Assembly (NCBI GenBank): GCA_024752435.1
Contig: CP103035.1
Coordinates: forward strand, 1,736,001-1,800,000
Direction of reading: 5' to 3'
Origin: Allantophomopsis cytisporea
Lineage: Eukaryota; Ascomycota; Leotiomycetes; Phacidiales; Phacidiaceae
Length of the DNA: 64,000 nt
The notes below the pieces were generated by a model, which worked only from the letters and a program-made list of their open reading frames with translations, searched no databases and was not told where the DNA came from. A program made the position numbers and the translations under genes. Numbering within the stretch: position 1 is the first letter of the stretch; each line of letters starts with the position of its first letter. Positions 22,619 to 34,531 of this stretch are shown piece by piece.

Positions 22619-23769
22619 ATGGCCGATGCCGCAGCTGATATCGAGGAACATGGCGGTCTTGCCAGAACCTTGAAGGATCTTTTTGCTGGTGCTGCTGGCG
22701 GTGTCGCTCAGGTGCTTTTGGGTATGTTAAAGATTTTCCTTCTCTCAATCTCTTATTCCCTTATTCGCCGATATTTTATGTTTTCCATATCTTCATTTTT
22801 GTTACAAATCACGTGTGGTAGGCGCATATTATATCAATTTGCAGCCCTAGGGGCGACAGATATAAAAAGCTCATAATATGAGCAAATTTCTGTCTATCAA
22901 TTCAAGTTTTCTGTGAAAAAAGAAAGGCTCTTGATTACAAGTAGCTAACATCCGTAGGTCAACCTTTCGACATCGTCAAAGTGCGTCTCCAAACGACAAC
23001 CCAATACAGCAACGCCCTAGACGCCGCCAAGCAAATCTACAGCAAAGAAGGTCCATCAGCCTTCTACAAAGGTACTCTCACCCCACTCATTGGTATCGGT
23101 GCTTGCGTCTCTATCCAATTCGGTGCCTTCCATGAAGCACGCCGCCGCTTTGAGGCCTACAACGCCTCCAAGAACCCTCTCACCCCAGGACTCTCCTATG
23201 CTCAGTACTATGGCGCCGGTGCATTCGCCGGTCTCGCCAACTCCGTCATCTCCGGCCCAATTGAGCATGTGCGTATTAGATTGCAAACACAGCCACACGG
23301 CGCGAACGCACTTTACACTGGCCCAATCGACTGCGTAAAGAAGCTAGCTGCACATGAGGGTGTACTAAAGGGTCTTTACCGTGGTGAAGCAGTGACCATT
23401 CTTCGTGAAGGACAGGCTTACGGTACTTGGTTCATGGCTTTTGAGTACATGATGAACAGCGATGCAGCACGCAACGGTATTGACCGAAAGGAGATCCCTA
23501 CATGGAAGATCGCAGCGTACGGAGGACTTGCTGGTGAGGCGCTTTGGTTGAGCAGTTATCCATTTGATGTCATCAAGAGCAAGATGCAGAGTGATGGGTT
23601 TGGAGAGAAGAAGAAGTACTCTGGAATGAATGATTGCTTCCGTCAGACTTTCAGACAGGAGGGTCTTAGAGGCTTCTGGAAGGGTCTTGCGCCTACGCTT
23701 CTGAGAGCCATGCCGGTTTCTGCAGGCACCTTTGCCGTTGTGGAGATGACTATGCGGGCTATTAGTTAG
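22619..23769 (+). CDS. mitochondrial carrier, Ymc1/Ymc2 type
   Basis: Two exons (22619-22721, 22958-23769) over a 236-nt intron (GTATGT...GCTAAC...GTAG) give 304 residues. The three carrier-family signatures are all present: QPFDIVKVRLQ, GPIEHVRIRLQ and YPFDVIKSKMQ, one per ~100-residue repeat, predicting six membrane helices in the mitochondrial inner membrane. The N-terminus RTLKDLFAGAAGGVAQVLLG and the segment FYKGTLTPLIGIGACVSIQFG are typical of yeast Ymc1/Ymc2-like carriers (proposed glycine/glutamate or organic-acid transport linked to oleate/glutamate metabolism) rather than ADP/ATP carriers. Substrate cannot be fixed from sequence. The intron splits the first signature directly before QPFD. 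Confidence 0.9.
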
Positions 23770-24743
23770 AGGGTGATGTTTTGATTGTGTGTATGAGTTG
23801 GTGATGATTTGGTATAGACGGACGGCTTTATGGGCATTAAAATTTTACAAAACTGGGGGTGGTATTATCGAATTCAGATCAACTCTGGATTAAGTATGTA
23901 TATGGAAGAAATGGATTTAAATGGACTTACTCTCTTGTTTATGACGGACTTCTATGAAACGTTTGTGTCTAAGTAAATCCTAGACCACAGAACATACAAA
24001 TGGGTACGACGCAAAGTATATCCTTTGCTGTTATTAATCCTATAACTCCCAGGGACTACTACATGATGACTATATTGACGGTAGTTCATTAGAAGATCAT
24101 ATATAGCCTGCAAGACGTCGAGATCGGAGAGAAGAAAGGGGAGATTGGAGGGGGTTTCCCCAACATTGGGAGAAGGTTGTCAACGTACCTTATAGTGATC
24201 CAGTCTTTCGTGATGCATATGTCCAGCCTGGTGATTCACAATTACCATTGTCAGAGCAGACAGCATCCGGTAATAATACTATCTGGGCACCATTCCTAGT
24301 TTTAGAAATGTTAAGGTAGATATTCCACTCTTCACCGGCAATTGAATGGCTAGTCGGACAGCCTCACAGTCTCCACCCCCACGTCGCAACAATGACGGAC
24401 CGAGAGCACGTTCCTTGCTCGGTGGTAAATTTCCCAGCAATGAGCTTGCGTCATTAGAGCTCCTTCTACCCCACGCGTAGTGCCAGCCTCGTCAATCTAC
24501 ATGACAATCTCCACCGAACCATCGTAGCCAATGCAGCTGAGCGTCGGAGAAATCAGAATCCCAAACACACATAACGCACATTATCCCCTCGTTTCGAATA
24601 TAATAACTCGTGTCTCTACCCCTCTTCCACCTTTGCTGTTATCTTCGTTATATACTTCCAATTGAAAGATTGAGAGGTCCATCTATCTATCTGTATAGCA
24701 TATCTTAGGTCTTTCCATTAACAACAAGAAACTTCCTTCCACC
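23770..24743. other. spacer upstream of L-galactonate dehydratase
   Basis: 3' flank of the carrier gene followed by the promoter of the next gene. CT-rich sequence with CTATCTATCTGTAT lies shortly before the ATG at 24744. No gene seen. Confidence 0.4.
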
Positions 24744-26196
24744 ATGACGGATATCACCATCACTGGCTGGGATACCCGCGACGTCCGATTCCCAACTTCT
24801 CTTGACAAGACTGGCTCAGATGCCATGAATGCCGCTGGAGATTACTCTGCAGCATACTGCATTCTGAAGACCAATTCCGAGTATTCAGGCCATGGAATGG
24901 TAAGTCAATTTCCTATTGACAAGCTGCTTACATGACTCGACTGACCCATCAGACTTTCACCATTGGTCGAGGCAACGACATTGTTTGCAAGGCAATTGAC
25001 AACATTGCCGAGCGCATCAAGGGCCGCACGCTCTCCTCCCTCGTAGAGAACTGGGGCCTCACATGGCGCCATCTCGTCTCCGATTCGCAACTACGCTGGA
25101 TCGGCCCGGAAAAGGGTGTCATTCATCTTGCATTGGGAGCCGTCGTGAATGCGATCTGGGATCTATGGGCCAAGACACTCAAGAAGCCGGTGTGGAGAAT
25201 TGTGGCTGAGATGTCTCCGGAGGAGTTCGTGCGCTGTATCGATTTCAGATATATCACTGATGCTATCACGCCAGAGGAGGCGATTGAGTTGCTGAAGAAG
25301 GAAGAGCCTGGCAAGAAGGAGAGATTGGAACACGCTGAGGCTTCGAAGGCTGTGCCAGCTTATACTACTTCGGCTGGATGGCTGGGATACGGCGAGGAGA
25401 AGATGAAGGGTCTTTTGGAGGAGACACTTTCGAAGGGTTACAAGCATTTCAAGCTTAAGGTCGGCACCAGTGTTGAGGCCGACAAGAAACGTCTTGCCAT
25501 CGCAAGAAGTGTTATTGGGTATGATAAGGGCAATGTACTCATGGTTGATGCTAATCAGGTATGTATACTGGAGTGATGTGATTTCGAGCCCCGCTGATAA
25601 GAAAGGTCTGGTCCGTCCCCGAAGCCATCGACTACATGATGCAACTCAAGGAATTTAAGCCGTGGTTCATCGAGGAGCCGACCTCTCCTGACGACATTCT
25701 CGGCCACAAGGCCATCCGCGATGCCCTTCGTCCACATGGAATTGGTGTAGCGACCGGCGAGATGTGCCAGAACCGCGTAATCTTCAAGCAACTTATCACC
25801 TCTGGCGCCATTGACATCTGTCAGATCGACGCATGCCGTATGGGCGGTGTCAATGAAGTCCTTGCCGTTCTTTTAATTGCTAAGAAATTCGGTGTCCCCA
25901 TCGTCCCCCACTCTGGTGGTGTTGGACTCCCAGAGTACACGCAGCATCTCAGTACTATCGACTATGTTGTTGTCAGTGGAAAGTTGAGCCTGTTGGAGTA
26001 TGTAGACCATTTGCACGAGCACTTCCACCACCCTTCTGCCGTCAAGGAAGGCTACTACCAGACTCCTATGGAGCCGGGTTACTCAGTTGAGATGAAGAAG
26101 GAGAGTATGGATAGATTTACTTTCCCTGGTGAGGAGGGTGTCTCTTGGTGGAAGAGCGACGAGGCGAAGCCTATCCTTGAAGGTATAAAGATCTGA
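24744..26196 (+). CDS. lgd1: L-galactonate dehydratase
   Basis: Three exons (24744-24899, 24953-25558, 25606-26196) with introns of 53 and 47 nt give 450 residues. It belongs to the enolase superfamily and is strikingly like the characterised fungal L-galactonate dehydratase of the reductive D-galacturonate pathway, which turns L-galactonate into 2-keto-3-deoxy-L-galactonate during pectin use. Active-site elements: KLK at 219-221, metal ligands D251 (VDAN), E278 (IEEP) and E306 (ATGEMCQN), and H356 (PHSGG). The N-terminal stretch RDVRFPTSLDKTGSDAMN is diagnostic of the fungal group. L-fuconate dehydratase-like enzymes are the nearest alternative. Two donors are canonical (GTAAGT, GTATGT). Located in the cytosol, no signal peptide. 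Confidence 0.95.
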
Positions 26197-26564
26197 GCCT
26201 ATCTATGTTATATAGAGTTTGGTGGGGTCGCTTGAAAGAGTGAAAGGGGTCGAGACTAGCTTCTCGTCCGGAGGGAAACGATGGCATCCTCTATGATTTG
26301 AGCACTTATAGCTCAATCATCCTCAAAGGTGTTGTGGACTTTCATGTTGGGTCTGCTTCAGGAGGGCAACGATGGCATCCTCTATATCTTTTAAGATATC
26401 CTAAAATCCATAGTATTATACTTGGAATATATATTTCGATTTCTAAATATTGTGTTCTCTATAGGCTGCGAGTCGTTCTCAAAACGTGAACGTCGAGTTC
26501 TTATAACTGAGTATTAAATTTTCGTCCCCAATAAACATATACTTGCTCCAGTATACCCAGTGTG
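26197..26564. other. convergent 3' spacer with imperfect direct repeat
   Basis: A 25-base sequence at 26270-26294 recurs at 26361-26385 with one difference (GGAGGGAAACG versus GGAGGGCAACG, then ATGGCATCCTCTAT). The copies are 91 bases apart, downstream of the L-galactonate dehydratase stop. No gene. Confidence 0.6.
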
Positions 26565-27549
26565 CTACGAAAGAAACCATTTTCTAACGCCCCATTTCAA
26601 TTCATAGCCAACCTTCCCTTCACCCGCAAGCTTCTCCAGCACCTCTTCGGTCATAGGCTCTAGAACACCATCACGCATCTCTCCGACGATGTTCCCATGC
26701 ACTATAGTTACGAGCTCCTGCACTGTTACCATTCCCCTTTTCACTGTCCACCCCACGCCCTCCTCCTGCTTCTTAAGTTCCGTTAACGCATCCAAAACTT
26801 TGTTCTCACGCCGTAGCTTCTGCTGTAGGCAAATGCTTAGTACCCGTGGCAGCTTCTCAATCACATCGCCATGGCCTGGGTAGCCCTGATCGCACGCCTG
26901 ACTCTGCATGCTCACCAAACTCTTCATGAACAGGCCGATGTTCTCAATCACCGTGTTAACGTTATGCCCGAGGATATTGTCCCCTGTAAACAACGCATTT
27001 TCTTCCTCTAGCTTGAAGCACATGTGATCGAACGCGTGGCCTGGTGAGAACACTGCCCGCAGCGTGGCTCCATCTACGTGGAATTTCTGGCCGTCTACTA
27101 TGTTCAGTTGTCCGGCGTCCGGTGTATTCTTGTAGACTTTGGTATCTGGTGAGCGGGCCAGGAGATCGGCTATGCCACCGGTATGGTCGCCGTGGTAGTG
27201 GGTAATAAGGACCATGGAGATCGAGATGCCCTCATCTTTAAGGACCTTCATGATGGATTCTATCCATGATGGTAAGCCTTGTCCGGTGTCGATAAGAATC
27301 CTAGAGTTCCCTGTGCCAACGATATATGTGTTTGTGCCCTGGAGTCGAAACTACCGTCTTCTGTCAATATAGAATCAGAATGAGCGAATTCGCTCCTCTC
27401 ACCTTTCCGGGATTCCCCCCCAAAACTCTCATCACTCGCGGGGTTACTTGTGCCACATCGGCGAGATATGGCAGACGACTTTGCTGAGCGGTGAGATAGT
27501 CATCAAAAACTCGAGGGTTGAAGGCCTTGTATTGAGAGAGGGCAGCCAT
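26565..27549 (-). CDS. metallo-beta-lactamase-fold hydrolase (LACTB2-like)
   Basis: Two exons (27549-27403, 27350-26565) over a 52-nt intron (GTGAGA...GGTAG) give 310 residues. The zinc motif THYHGDHTGG is at residues 99-108, followed by FSPGHAFDHMCF and LFTGDNILG, which supply the further metal ligands. The N-terminus (PRVMRVLGGNPGKFRLQGTN, in pieces: VMRVLGGNPGK, FRLQGTNTY) and the C-terminal helical region match LACTB2-like proteins and the related thioesterases that release polyketides from non-reducing PKS enzymes. No PKS gene is near, so a housekeeping LACTB2-like role (RNA or thioester hydrolysis) is as likely as a role in secondary metabolism. It converges on the L-galactonate dehydratase gene with a 368-bp gap. 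Confidence 0.9.
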
Positions 27550-28981
27550 CGCAAAGGTGCTCGGATGTATGGAGAAGAACGAACTCCCAGAAGAGAGACG
27601 ATAAATAGAAAATTCGGGCTATCTAGTCAGATATACATCCTGTCGGGCCTGCTCGTGTCTGATAGTTTCAGACTACCCTGCAGGCTTCGGACTCACGCAC
27701 AATAAGTGGCGGACCGCGTCTGGGGAAGCGATGTGACAGCCAAGGATCTTTGAACCCAACTTCCTAGTGGCAGTCAGCAATCCCTTCTTCAGGAATATAA
27801 TGATTAAAGACTTCATTGATACCCCATCAAATTACATTAAAGCAAATGTTGAATTTGAAGTTTGTTTATCTCTTTCCGCATGAATTATTTCGTCGGGATA
27901 AGAAGGAGACCTGTTTATCCAGCCTCACATCAGTGGTGTGATATTACATTACACACCCTCAGATGTCCCACTTGCATACCTACACCGGACATCACCACTT
28001 TAGTGTGCTAGACCCCGGTAGCTCTCCGTATCTATTCTCCATTTATCCTTTTGTTTGTTGAAGCTGGGCTGACTGTATTGGGGATATTCATTGCTCAACC
28101 ATGTCTACGCTAAAATGGTCGATTTACTTATACACATTCGCTGCACAATGAAGGCGTAATTTTGCGAATGTATATTCTTTGGCACCAATCGCTTCACTAA
28201 GAGGATGGATAAGTCCGGTGCGAGGTAAGAAAATGCTTTTTTATTTAAAGGACTTCGATGTTGTTTTATTCATGTATACATATGTATATAAATATAATAA
28301 TACACTGAGATTGCTTAAACTCGGCGCAACTTTGTAAAGCCTCGTGAAGAGTGTTCATGATTCTTCGGTGTTCATGATTCTGAGGTATCATCAACCTTAC
28401 GTAGTATATTAGGCTTAGTGAATGAGGACCAGACACCCCCACACTGTACCGGTGGAACCGATCTGATAAGAGTTTACCAAATAGAGCAGTCTGGATAAGG
28501 GAGCTATCCACTTGTACAGGCACAAGATATGATGATCAAGGTCGCAATTGGGGTTGCTCTCTCGTCTCACGTAAGGAAAAGGCATCCCCCGACAAAGTCA
28601 GCAATACATATCATTACCCCTGAGATCCTAAGAGTCTGGAACAAGATCCCCGATCACAAGAGAAAGCCATAATAGGAGCCACTGCTCTAGAAATATTTTG
28701 TTAGATGTCAACTGAGATTGCTATTACTCCAACTGTCATCACGTGGGGCCACTGCCAACCTTTATCATATAGGTTACTCGCTCATTATAGTAGGATCTTT
28801 TTTTCAATTTAATATTTTCTGATATCATTTTGAAGATAATTCGGCGCAGCTCAGGCGACCATTTGATACCTTTCCCTCAGTAATCCTTAAGCCTTCATTC
28901 ACTCAATTCGTCATAAACCCACGAAAACGCCATTCCCATGGACCCTCTATTCTTACAGATATGCTCGCAGCATTACTTCCC
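27550..28981. other. spacer, no gene
   Basis: Promoter side of the hydrolase gene and the 3' flank of the protoglobin gene. AT-rich; short open frames only, none recognisable. Confidence 0.4.
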
Positions 28982-29753
28982 CTACTCCTTAATATAATGC
29001 CTAGCAAAAAGATCGTTCTGAATCCAGATAATCTTGTTGAATGCTCTAACAATAGAGATTCTCTTGCTCATACTAACATCCTCCATTCTCATGACAGCGC
29101 TGATAAGGAGGTCTTCCAGATAGGCCAGTGTCATACCCATATGCACATATTCCACGCGCAGCTCTGGCTTCTCCGTTCGATGCTTGAAGCCTGGCTTGCC
29201 AGTGTGCATCACGCCTACGTTGTTTAGGTATTTCCAGAAAGGACTTTCATCGGAGAAATCGGAGGCAAAGAGAAGTTTGACGAGGTAGTTCTGCAGGGAC
29301 GAAACGGATCAGACGATGTGCTGTCAACGGTATGATAACTCAAATCGAAAAATATCATAGGAGCTTCGAAATTGTGGGAACTAAAAGCAAAGCTGTACTC
29401 GAGCAATCCCTAGTGATGCCCGCATACGTGAGAGAACGATAATGAAAGATATAACACACCTTGAAAAAGCTCTGTCTCAATGCGATCTGCGGATGTTGCA
29501 AACTCAGGTCCTCAATACCGCCGGGTGCCTCGCCCTCGAAATCAGTGTTCTTCGGTACAAACACTTGCGCGGTGATGTCGTATTTGAGCAATTTGCCATA
29601 TATTGAGTCTAGGATAGCTGGAATCAGCGGGGTGACAATAGGCGTGGCTGCATTCAGGGCCTTGACATCGTTTTGCGTGAAGTTAATGAAGGATTTCAGA
29701 TACGCTACGCGGCTGGGAAGCTCTTCGAGGGATTCGGGCGTTATATGTTGCAT
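28982..29753 (-). CDS. protoglobin / globin-sensor domain protein
   Basis: Two exons (29753-29460, 29290-28982) over a 169-nt intron (GTGTGT...CTGCAG) give 200 residues, the length of a single protoglobin domain. The recognisable parts are LPSRVAYLKSFINFT, ALNAATPIVTPLIPAILDSIY, SPFWKYLNNVGVMHTG (H127 fits the proximal haem histidine), ELRVEYVHMGMTLAYLEDLL and the C-terminal AFNKIIWIQNDLFARHY. The family binds haem and gaseous ligands such as O2, CO or NO. No signalling output domain is attached, so it would act alone or through a partner. The start at 29753 was preferred over an in-frame upstream extension to 29891, whose sequence is Ser/Arg-rich and not domain-like. Confidence 0.88.
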
Positions 29754-31618
29754 TTTGCAAATGTGGTGGAGAGACCGATATTGAAACTGGAATGATAGAT
29801 CACTTTGCTTCGGGATTCTCGAACTGTGCTGTTTGGACCGGGTTGGCTCGAATGATCTATAGAATTGAAGGTATCTACAAAGAAAAGGCATGAAGGTATT
29901 TTAATAAGGTCTCATTCAAAAGACTATCTTACTGTTGCAGAAATTCTCTGGTGAATAACTTCGAATGACAACACATTATCGTACGATTGAAATGAGGCGA
30001 GAACGAATTGTTTACGGATGAGGTGCAGTATCGGAATTGCACATGATCCACTCTACACGGTCATTTGCTATTCCTGACTTTATCCACAGAGATCTCAAGA
30101 TCTTGCATTATGTTGACTTGCAGGAACAGAAATCAGTTGTTTTGAACGAAAATCGCCTGATGATGATGATTTGAGTGTGGGGTGGTCGTGGAGTAACCTA
30201 AACTTATCGCGAATCATTATCGTGCGTTACTCAGCGGACGTTCACGGGTAACATCATCTCATAAATTACCAATGTAGCCAGATCTAAATGTGAGTTCTCA
30301 AAGGCAATTCATATTTTCTTTCTTTCTTTCTCTTTCCCTTCTCTCCTTTTTGGAATTGACATTTCCTTTGATCTATTCTGAAAGGGGTCGAGAATGATTG
30401 GGACAAGATTCCGGAAGTCTGGTGGTCAGCTCTACTCGTCGGAGACAGAGAAGCCAACCTGATTATGAGATATCTACTTGTTCACATTCGAGGGCTATTA
30501 CTTGGATACAAATATGAGATCCGTAATGTCTTGGCATAATCTTCGGTACATCTCAATCGATATGCAGGCTCTCTCAGGGATCAGTCTATACCATATACAT
30601 GTAAATACCCGGCAGTATGTGCAAATCGGCTGAAAGTTCGGGTTGAGATATTTTCAATACGAGCTTTTTCCATGCCTATACCAGTATACCCCATCCAAAC
30701 ACTTAATGATCCCAATACCCCGGTCAGATACGAGCCAGAAGTAGGGAAGCATCCGTAGCAACGGAACAGTGTTTTAGCCATAATCTACACATGATCAACG
30801 CCAAGTACCTACATGCTTGATCTGCGTGCATAGATAAGGGTTGCAACATGATAATACTAGCTCGAAATGGACAATGCGAGCGAAGCTGTAAAGGAAGCAT
30901 AAACCGGCCAGATGATATCAACCTTTGTTTGTATTTTTCATTGGTAGTGAAGGCTTAGCGGTGTAGTGTCGTGTAAAATTAGGTTTAGTAACTAGGTACC
31001 TATGCTTAATGCTTTAAATCACCGGCGTGGATAGTGTGAGCAACCCCCTAATCACCCAACATTTACGGTTGTGGCGTTCCTTTGTGCCTCCCGTATGTTT
31101 GGTATTATCTGATCTTGATATGCAGTATGTTCTACTGATAACGCAAGTGTATAACGGTGATCTATTTCTGGTGCTCGGCAGATAAATTCTGTAGGGAATG
31201 TATCGAGACTTCGATGCAATCTTTGGTAGGATCGTGCTGCGACCAGCTATAGAATCCCCGATCCTACCTCTTGACAGAGCAAGGTATCAAGCTATCTACT
31301 TCGATCCAAGGCGACTCAAAGCTCGTACCCGGAACCTGGACCTTTGATACCTGCAAGCGTCCGATGCTTGTGGCATTGCATGTTCCAAATGTCTTTCGTA
31401 TCGTATATGCAAAATACGAAGGGTTCTGGTCCATACGTCACAACGATAATGGCTGATTAAGGAAGTTGAATAAGGAACTTCAAGAACCATTAATACACCT
31501 ACGTATATATAGAGAGATTGAGGAGCGGGAGATGGGGCACATGTCCAGATATCCAAGGACTTATTGTCATCAACCGATATCCCGTACTCCGAATCTGTCG
31601 GATTTTGTGTTATCTACT
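29754..31618. other. spacer, no gene
   Basis: Divergent spacer between the protoglobin and aspartic-protease-like genes. Pyrimidine-rich tract TTTCTTTCTTTCTCTTTC near 30310. No credible coding region or RNA gene seen. Confidence 0.4.
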
Positions 31619-32975
31619 ATGATGCGTCGTAACATTATTATTGGTGCTCTGCTCGCCCAGATTCACACCTTTGCATCGGGCCTCTCTCACCAGCCTCAAG
31701 AGCCATCAGTCTCCAACTTTTCAACTATCCATGTCCCTCTCAGTTACTATTATGGAGGCAACAACAAGATCTCTACGGCAGTGATACTCCCATTCCAAAA
31801 TGAAACTATTCAGGTAGTTTACGACCAAGGTAATGCTATATTGTCCGCAAATACAATAAAAAATCTCTCTAATTTCATGTTAAGGAAGTGAGAATTTCTG
31901 GATGTTTGCACCCAATGCTACCATGAACTGGGGATGCACGTCACTACTCTGTCAAGGACAATGCAACACTACAGTACAGTATTATGATGATTGGAGAATT
32001 GCACCAACAGCTCACGATCCTGAAGCATTTTCTCTCTATCAGGGTTATGGGGGCTTCACGAAGCTAGTTGAAGGCAATATGACCATCAACCAGACGTTAG
32101 AATTCGCCAACGTTGCCGGACAACAATCATCGGTTTCAAATACGCGCGTTGCACTGGTAAATTACATGAACCAGCGCTTCAGTGCCAATGACAATTGCAC
32201 CAATATCGGCGTTTATGACGTGGCTATCATGGGAATTGCTCCATTCCAACAATCTGCCGAGCATAACACCACGGGTCCCAGCGTGCGACAAGATGCTCTT
32301 GATCGTGGTGCCATTGGAGCTGCTACTCAAAGCATGTGGTTCGATGAAGCGCCTGAGAGTCCTTTTGGGACTTTTACCGGGGGAGCACTCTGGGGAGGCA
32401 TCGATACCTCGAAATTCACCGGCCCTCTCGTCAAGGTTCCGTTTGTGGAGGACTGGGAGGGCCCGCCGACAGTTGGGTATTATGTACCACCTCCGACTGT
32501 GTCTGTCAATGGACAGATCTTCAATGCATCTACACTACTCAGCGAGAACATCACTTGCTTACTTGACTCCGGAAACCAGGGAGATGAACTTCCGATAAAT
32601 TGGGATGATCAAGATGCCTTCTTCAATGCCACTGGCATAGTCGTGAGTCCAGAGAGCTACATTGCTTGGCCTGGAGAATGCGATTCAATTCCTTCAAATG
32701 TGACGGTCGACTTGACATTCGCTGGCGTCGATACTTCGGAGAGTGTTACTATCAAAGTGCCTCTCAAGTCATATGCGCGCGCCAATAAAGACATTGAGCC
32801 AGGATACTGCCTGTTGGAAGTTGAAGTTGCAGGGTGCACACTTGGGGGACCATTTGTGACCGCGTCTTTCTTTGCTGCTGATGATGAAAGGGGTGAGATT
32901 GCTCTAGCTCAAGGTGGTATTTCAGCTAGAGGAAGTGGACCAGATCAGAGTTCTATCGTACAAAGAATTCCCTGA
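31619..32975 (+). CDS. secreted aspartic-protease-like protein
   Basis: Two exons (31619-31829, 31885-32975) over a 55-nt intron (GTAATG...CTAAT...TTAAG) give 433 residues. A signal peptide is likely (RRNIIIGALLAQIHTFASG). The pepsin (A1) fold is suggested by VVYDQGSENFW near residue 69, the internal GGALWGGIDTSKFTGPL typical of A1 proteases, CLLDSGNQGD near 298, and LGGPFVTASFF near the end. Both catalytic aspartates appear kept but the canonical D-T-G is D-Q-G at the first site and D-S-G at the second. Many NxT/NxS sites indicate secretion. It could be an active protease with altered specificity or a catalytically weak paralogue. The intron cuts directly before the first active-site glycine. 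Confidence 0.75.
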
Positions 32976-34531
32976 GGCGATGGCAGTAAAATTTTGATAT
33001 ATATAAATTAATATTGGGTACTACACATTCGAGATCTAGCCTTCGTTTCTAGTGAGTCATTCTAATCAATGTTCTACGTCTTGAAAGTAGTATAAATGTT
33101 ACTAATACCGGAATCAGGAATTTGAGTCACGTCGTCCACTCTTTCAATCTAAATTATTCTATTGCTGTTGTTATAGAATTGTGATCCTCTCGAGTAGAGC
33201 CGTGTTCGATATTTTGCGCTTTTCCCATGGGAGCGTTCGAGGGGGGTTACTTATACAAGTCTTCTGGCAACGAAAATAGATTATCAGATAATACAAGTTC
33301 CAACGTCTTGGAGTTGAGGCCCTTACATACTGACAAGGCCACGATAAAGATCAATTTATGCTAAATACGCAGCGCAGTAAGAAACAGTACATGCGACAAA
33401 TCCAATGACAATATCAACTAGCAACAAGAGTTTGCGAGTTCTGCCATTTCTAATCAGTAGTAAATTTGGGAATTTTACCTCTATCCAGTAGTACTGAGGC
33501 TGACAAGATCTTGCAGGACACGTAAGGATCGGATATGCGGGAATTACGACTGTCATAAGCGAACTTTTTGTATTCTGCCATGATCCTGTCACGCCTGTCA
33601 AACTACTACACCACATAAATCTATCAAGCAGCCATATGATCATCGTTAAAATGAGTTGACTACAAATGACTAAGACATACATATCGTTGTATACATACCC
33701 TAAGTAAATCGTCCCCATTCAGTATTTCTATCTATCTATCTATCAAGACTAAATCTAATGTATTTCAGAGTCCTTTGTATTGTGATCTGTTCTGCCTACT
33801 TTCTGAGGATACAATAGGAGATTTATCCAGACAACGTTAGAGGGCTCCACTAATCTCTTGTTAAGGGTGAGAGTTATGAGCCTCATCAAGATCAGCGAAG
33901 CACCGTTTGTCTTGGCATTCTTTGTGGTGGACACGCCGCGTATAAGAAACGCGTGTATGTAGCTACGAAGACACCGCATCGTGGACTTCGCAATACCGCC
34001 ATGGCACCCGTGCTCGACGCATAATCCTTTTGCTCGGCTCACACGAACACCTAATTCACGAATCTCGCTCGTGAACAATGGTTCTTTGCAACCGTTCTAT
34101 CCGTTTACATATTTATACCCATTTACTTGACCTTATTGTCGAAAAATGCCCCTGAAAATGAGTATTTAATCTCCAACGAGAGGGGCGAGCGGAGAGTAGC
34201 CGAGAGAGCTTGCTACTGTTCAATTCATATCTGAACTCATGTTCACGCTAGTTTTTGAATAAGGTGATGTTGATCATACAGGGATCTTGATCAGACATGC
34301 AATTCTGATTAGTTGTCAAAATATGTACGCGCAGTGGTAAGAACGATGAATACGTACGTCCCCATCTGTCGCAGTGGCTGAGTGCTGTGGCTTTCACATA
34401 TTATAACTTTTCACGCCCATTTAAGATGCATCTTTCTCTGAGTACACATTCATTTCATCTTGTTGTGATCGTCTAACATTTCTTTTCTTGTTTTGTTGCT
34501 AAATTCGTTCGTTGGAATTTCTATCTTCTCA
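32976..34531. other. spacer, no gene confirmed
   Basis: Contains a short TATC tetranucleotide run at about 33727-33745. Minus-strand open frames at 33356-33718 and 33755-34078 contain hydrophobic stretches, but I could not join them into a convincing protein. Promoter of the arylsulfotransferase-family gene at the right end. Confidence 0.35.

Noticed and set aside
26565..27549. PKS-associated thioesterase of a secondary-metabolite cluster
   Set aside because: The fold fits, but no polyketide synthase or tailoring genes are present in the window, so a cluster assignment is unsupported.
33356..34078. Two minus-strand open frames with hydrophobic stretches, possible membrane protein
   Set aside because: No splice combination gave a continuous plausible protein, and the hydrophobicity is explained by AT-rich codons.
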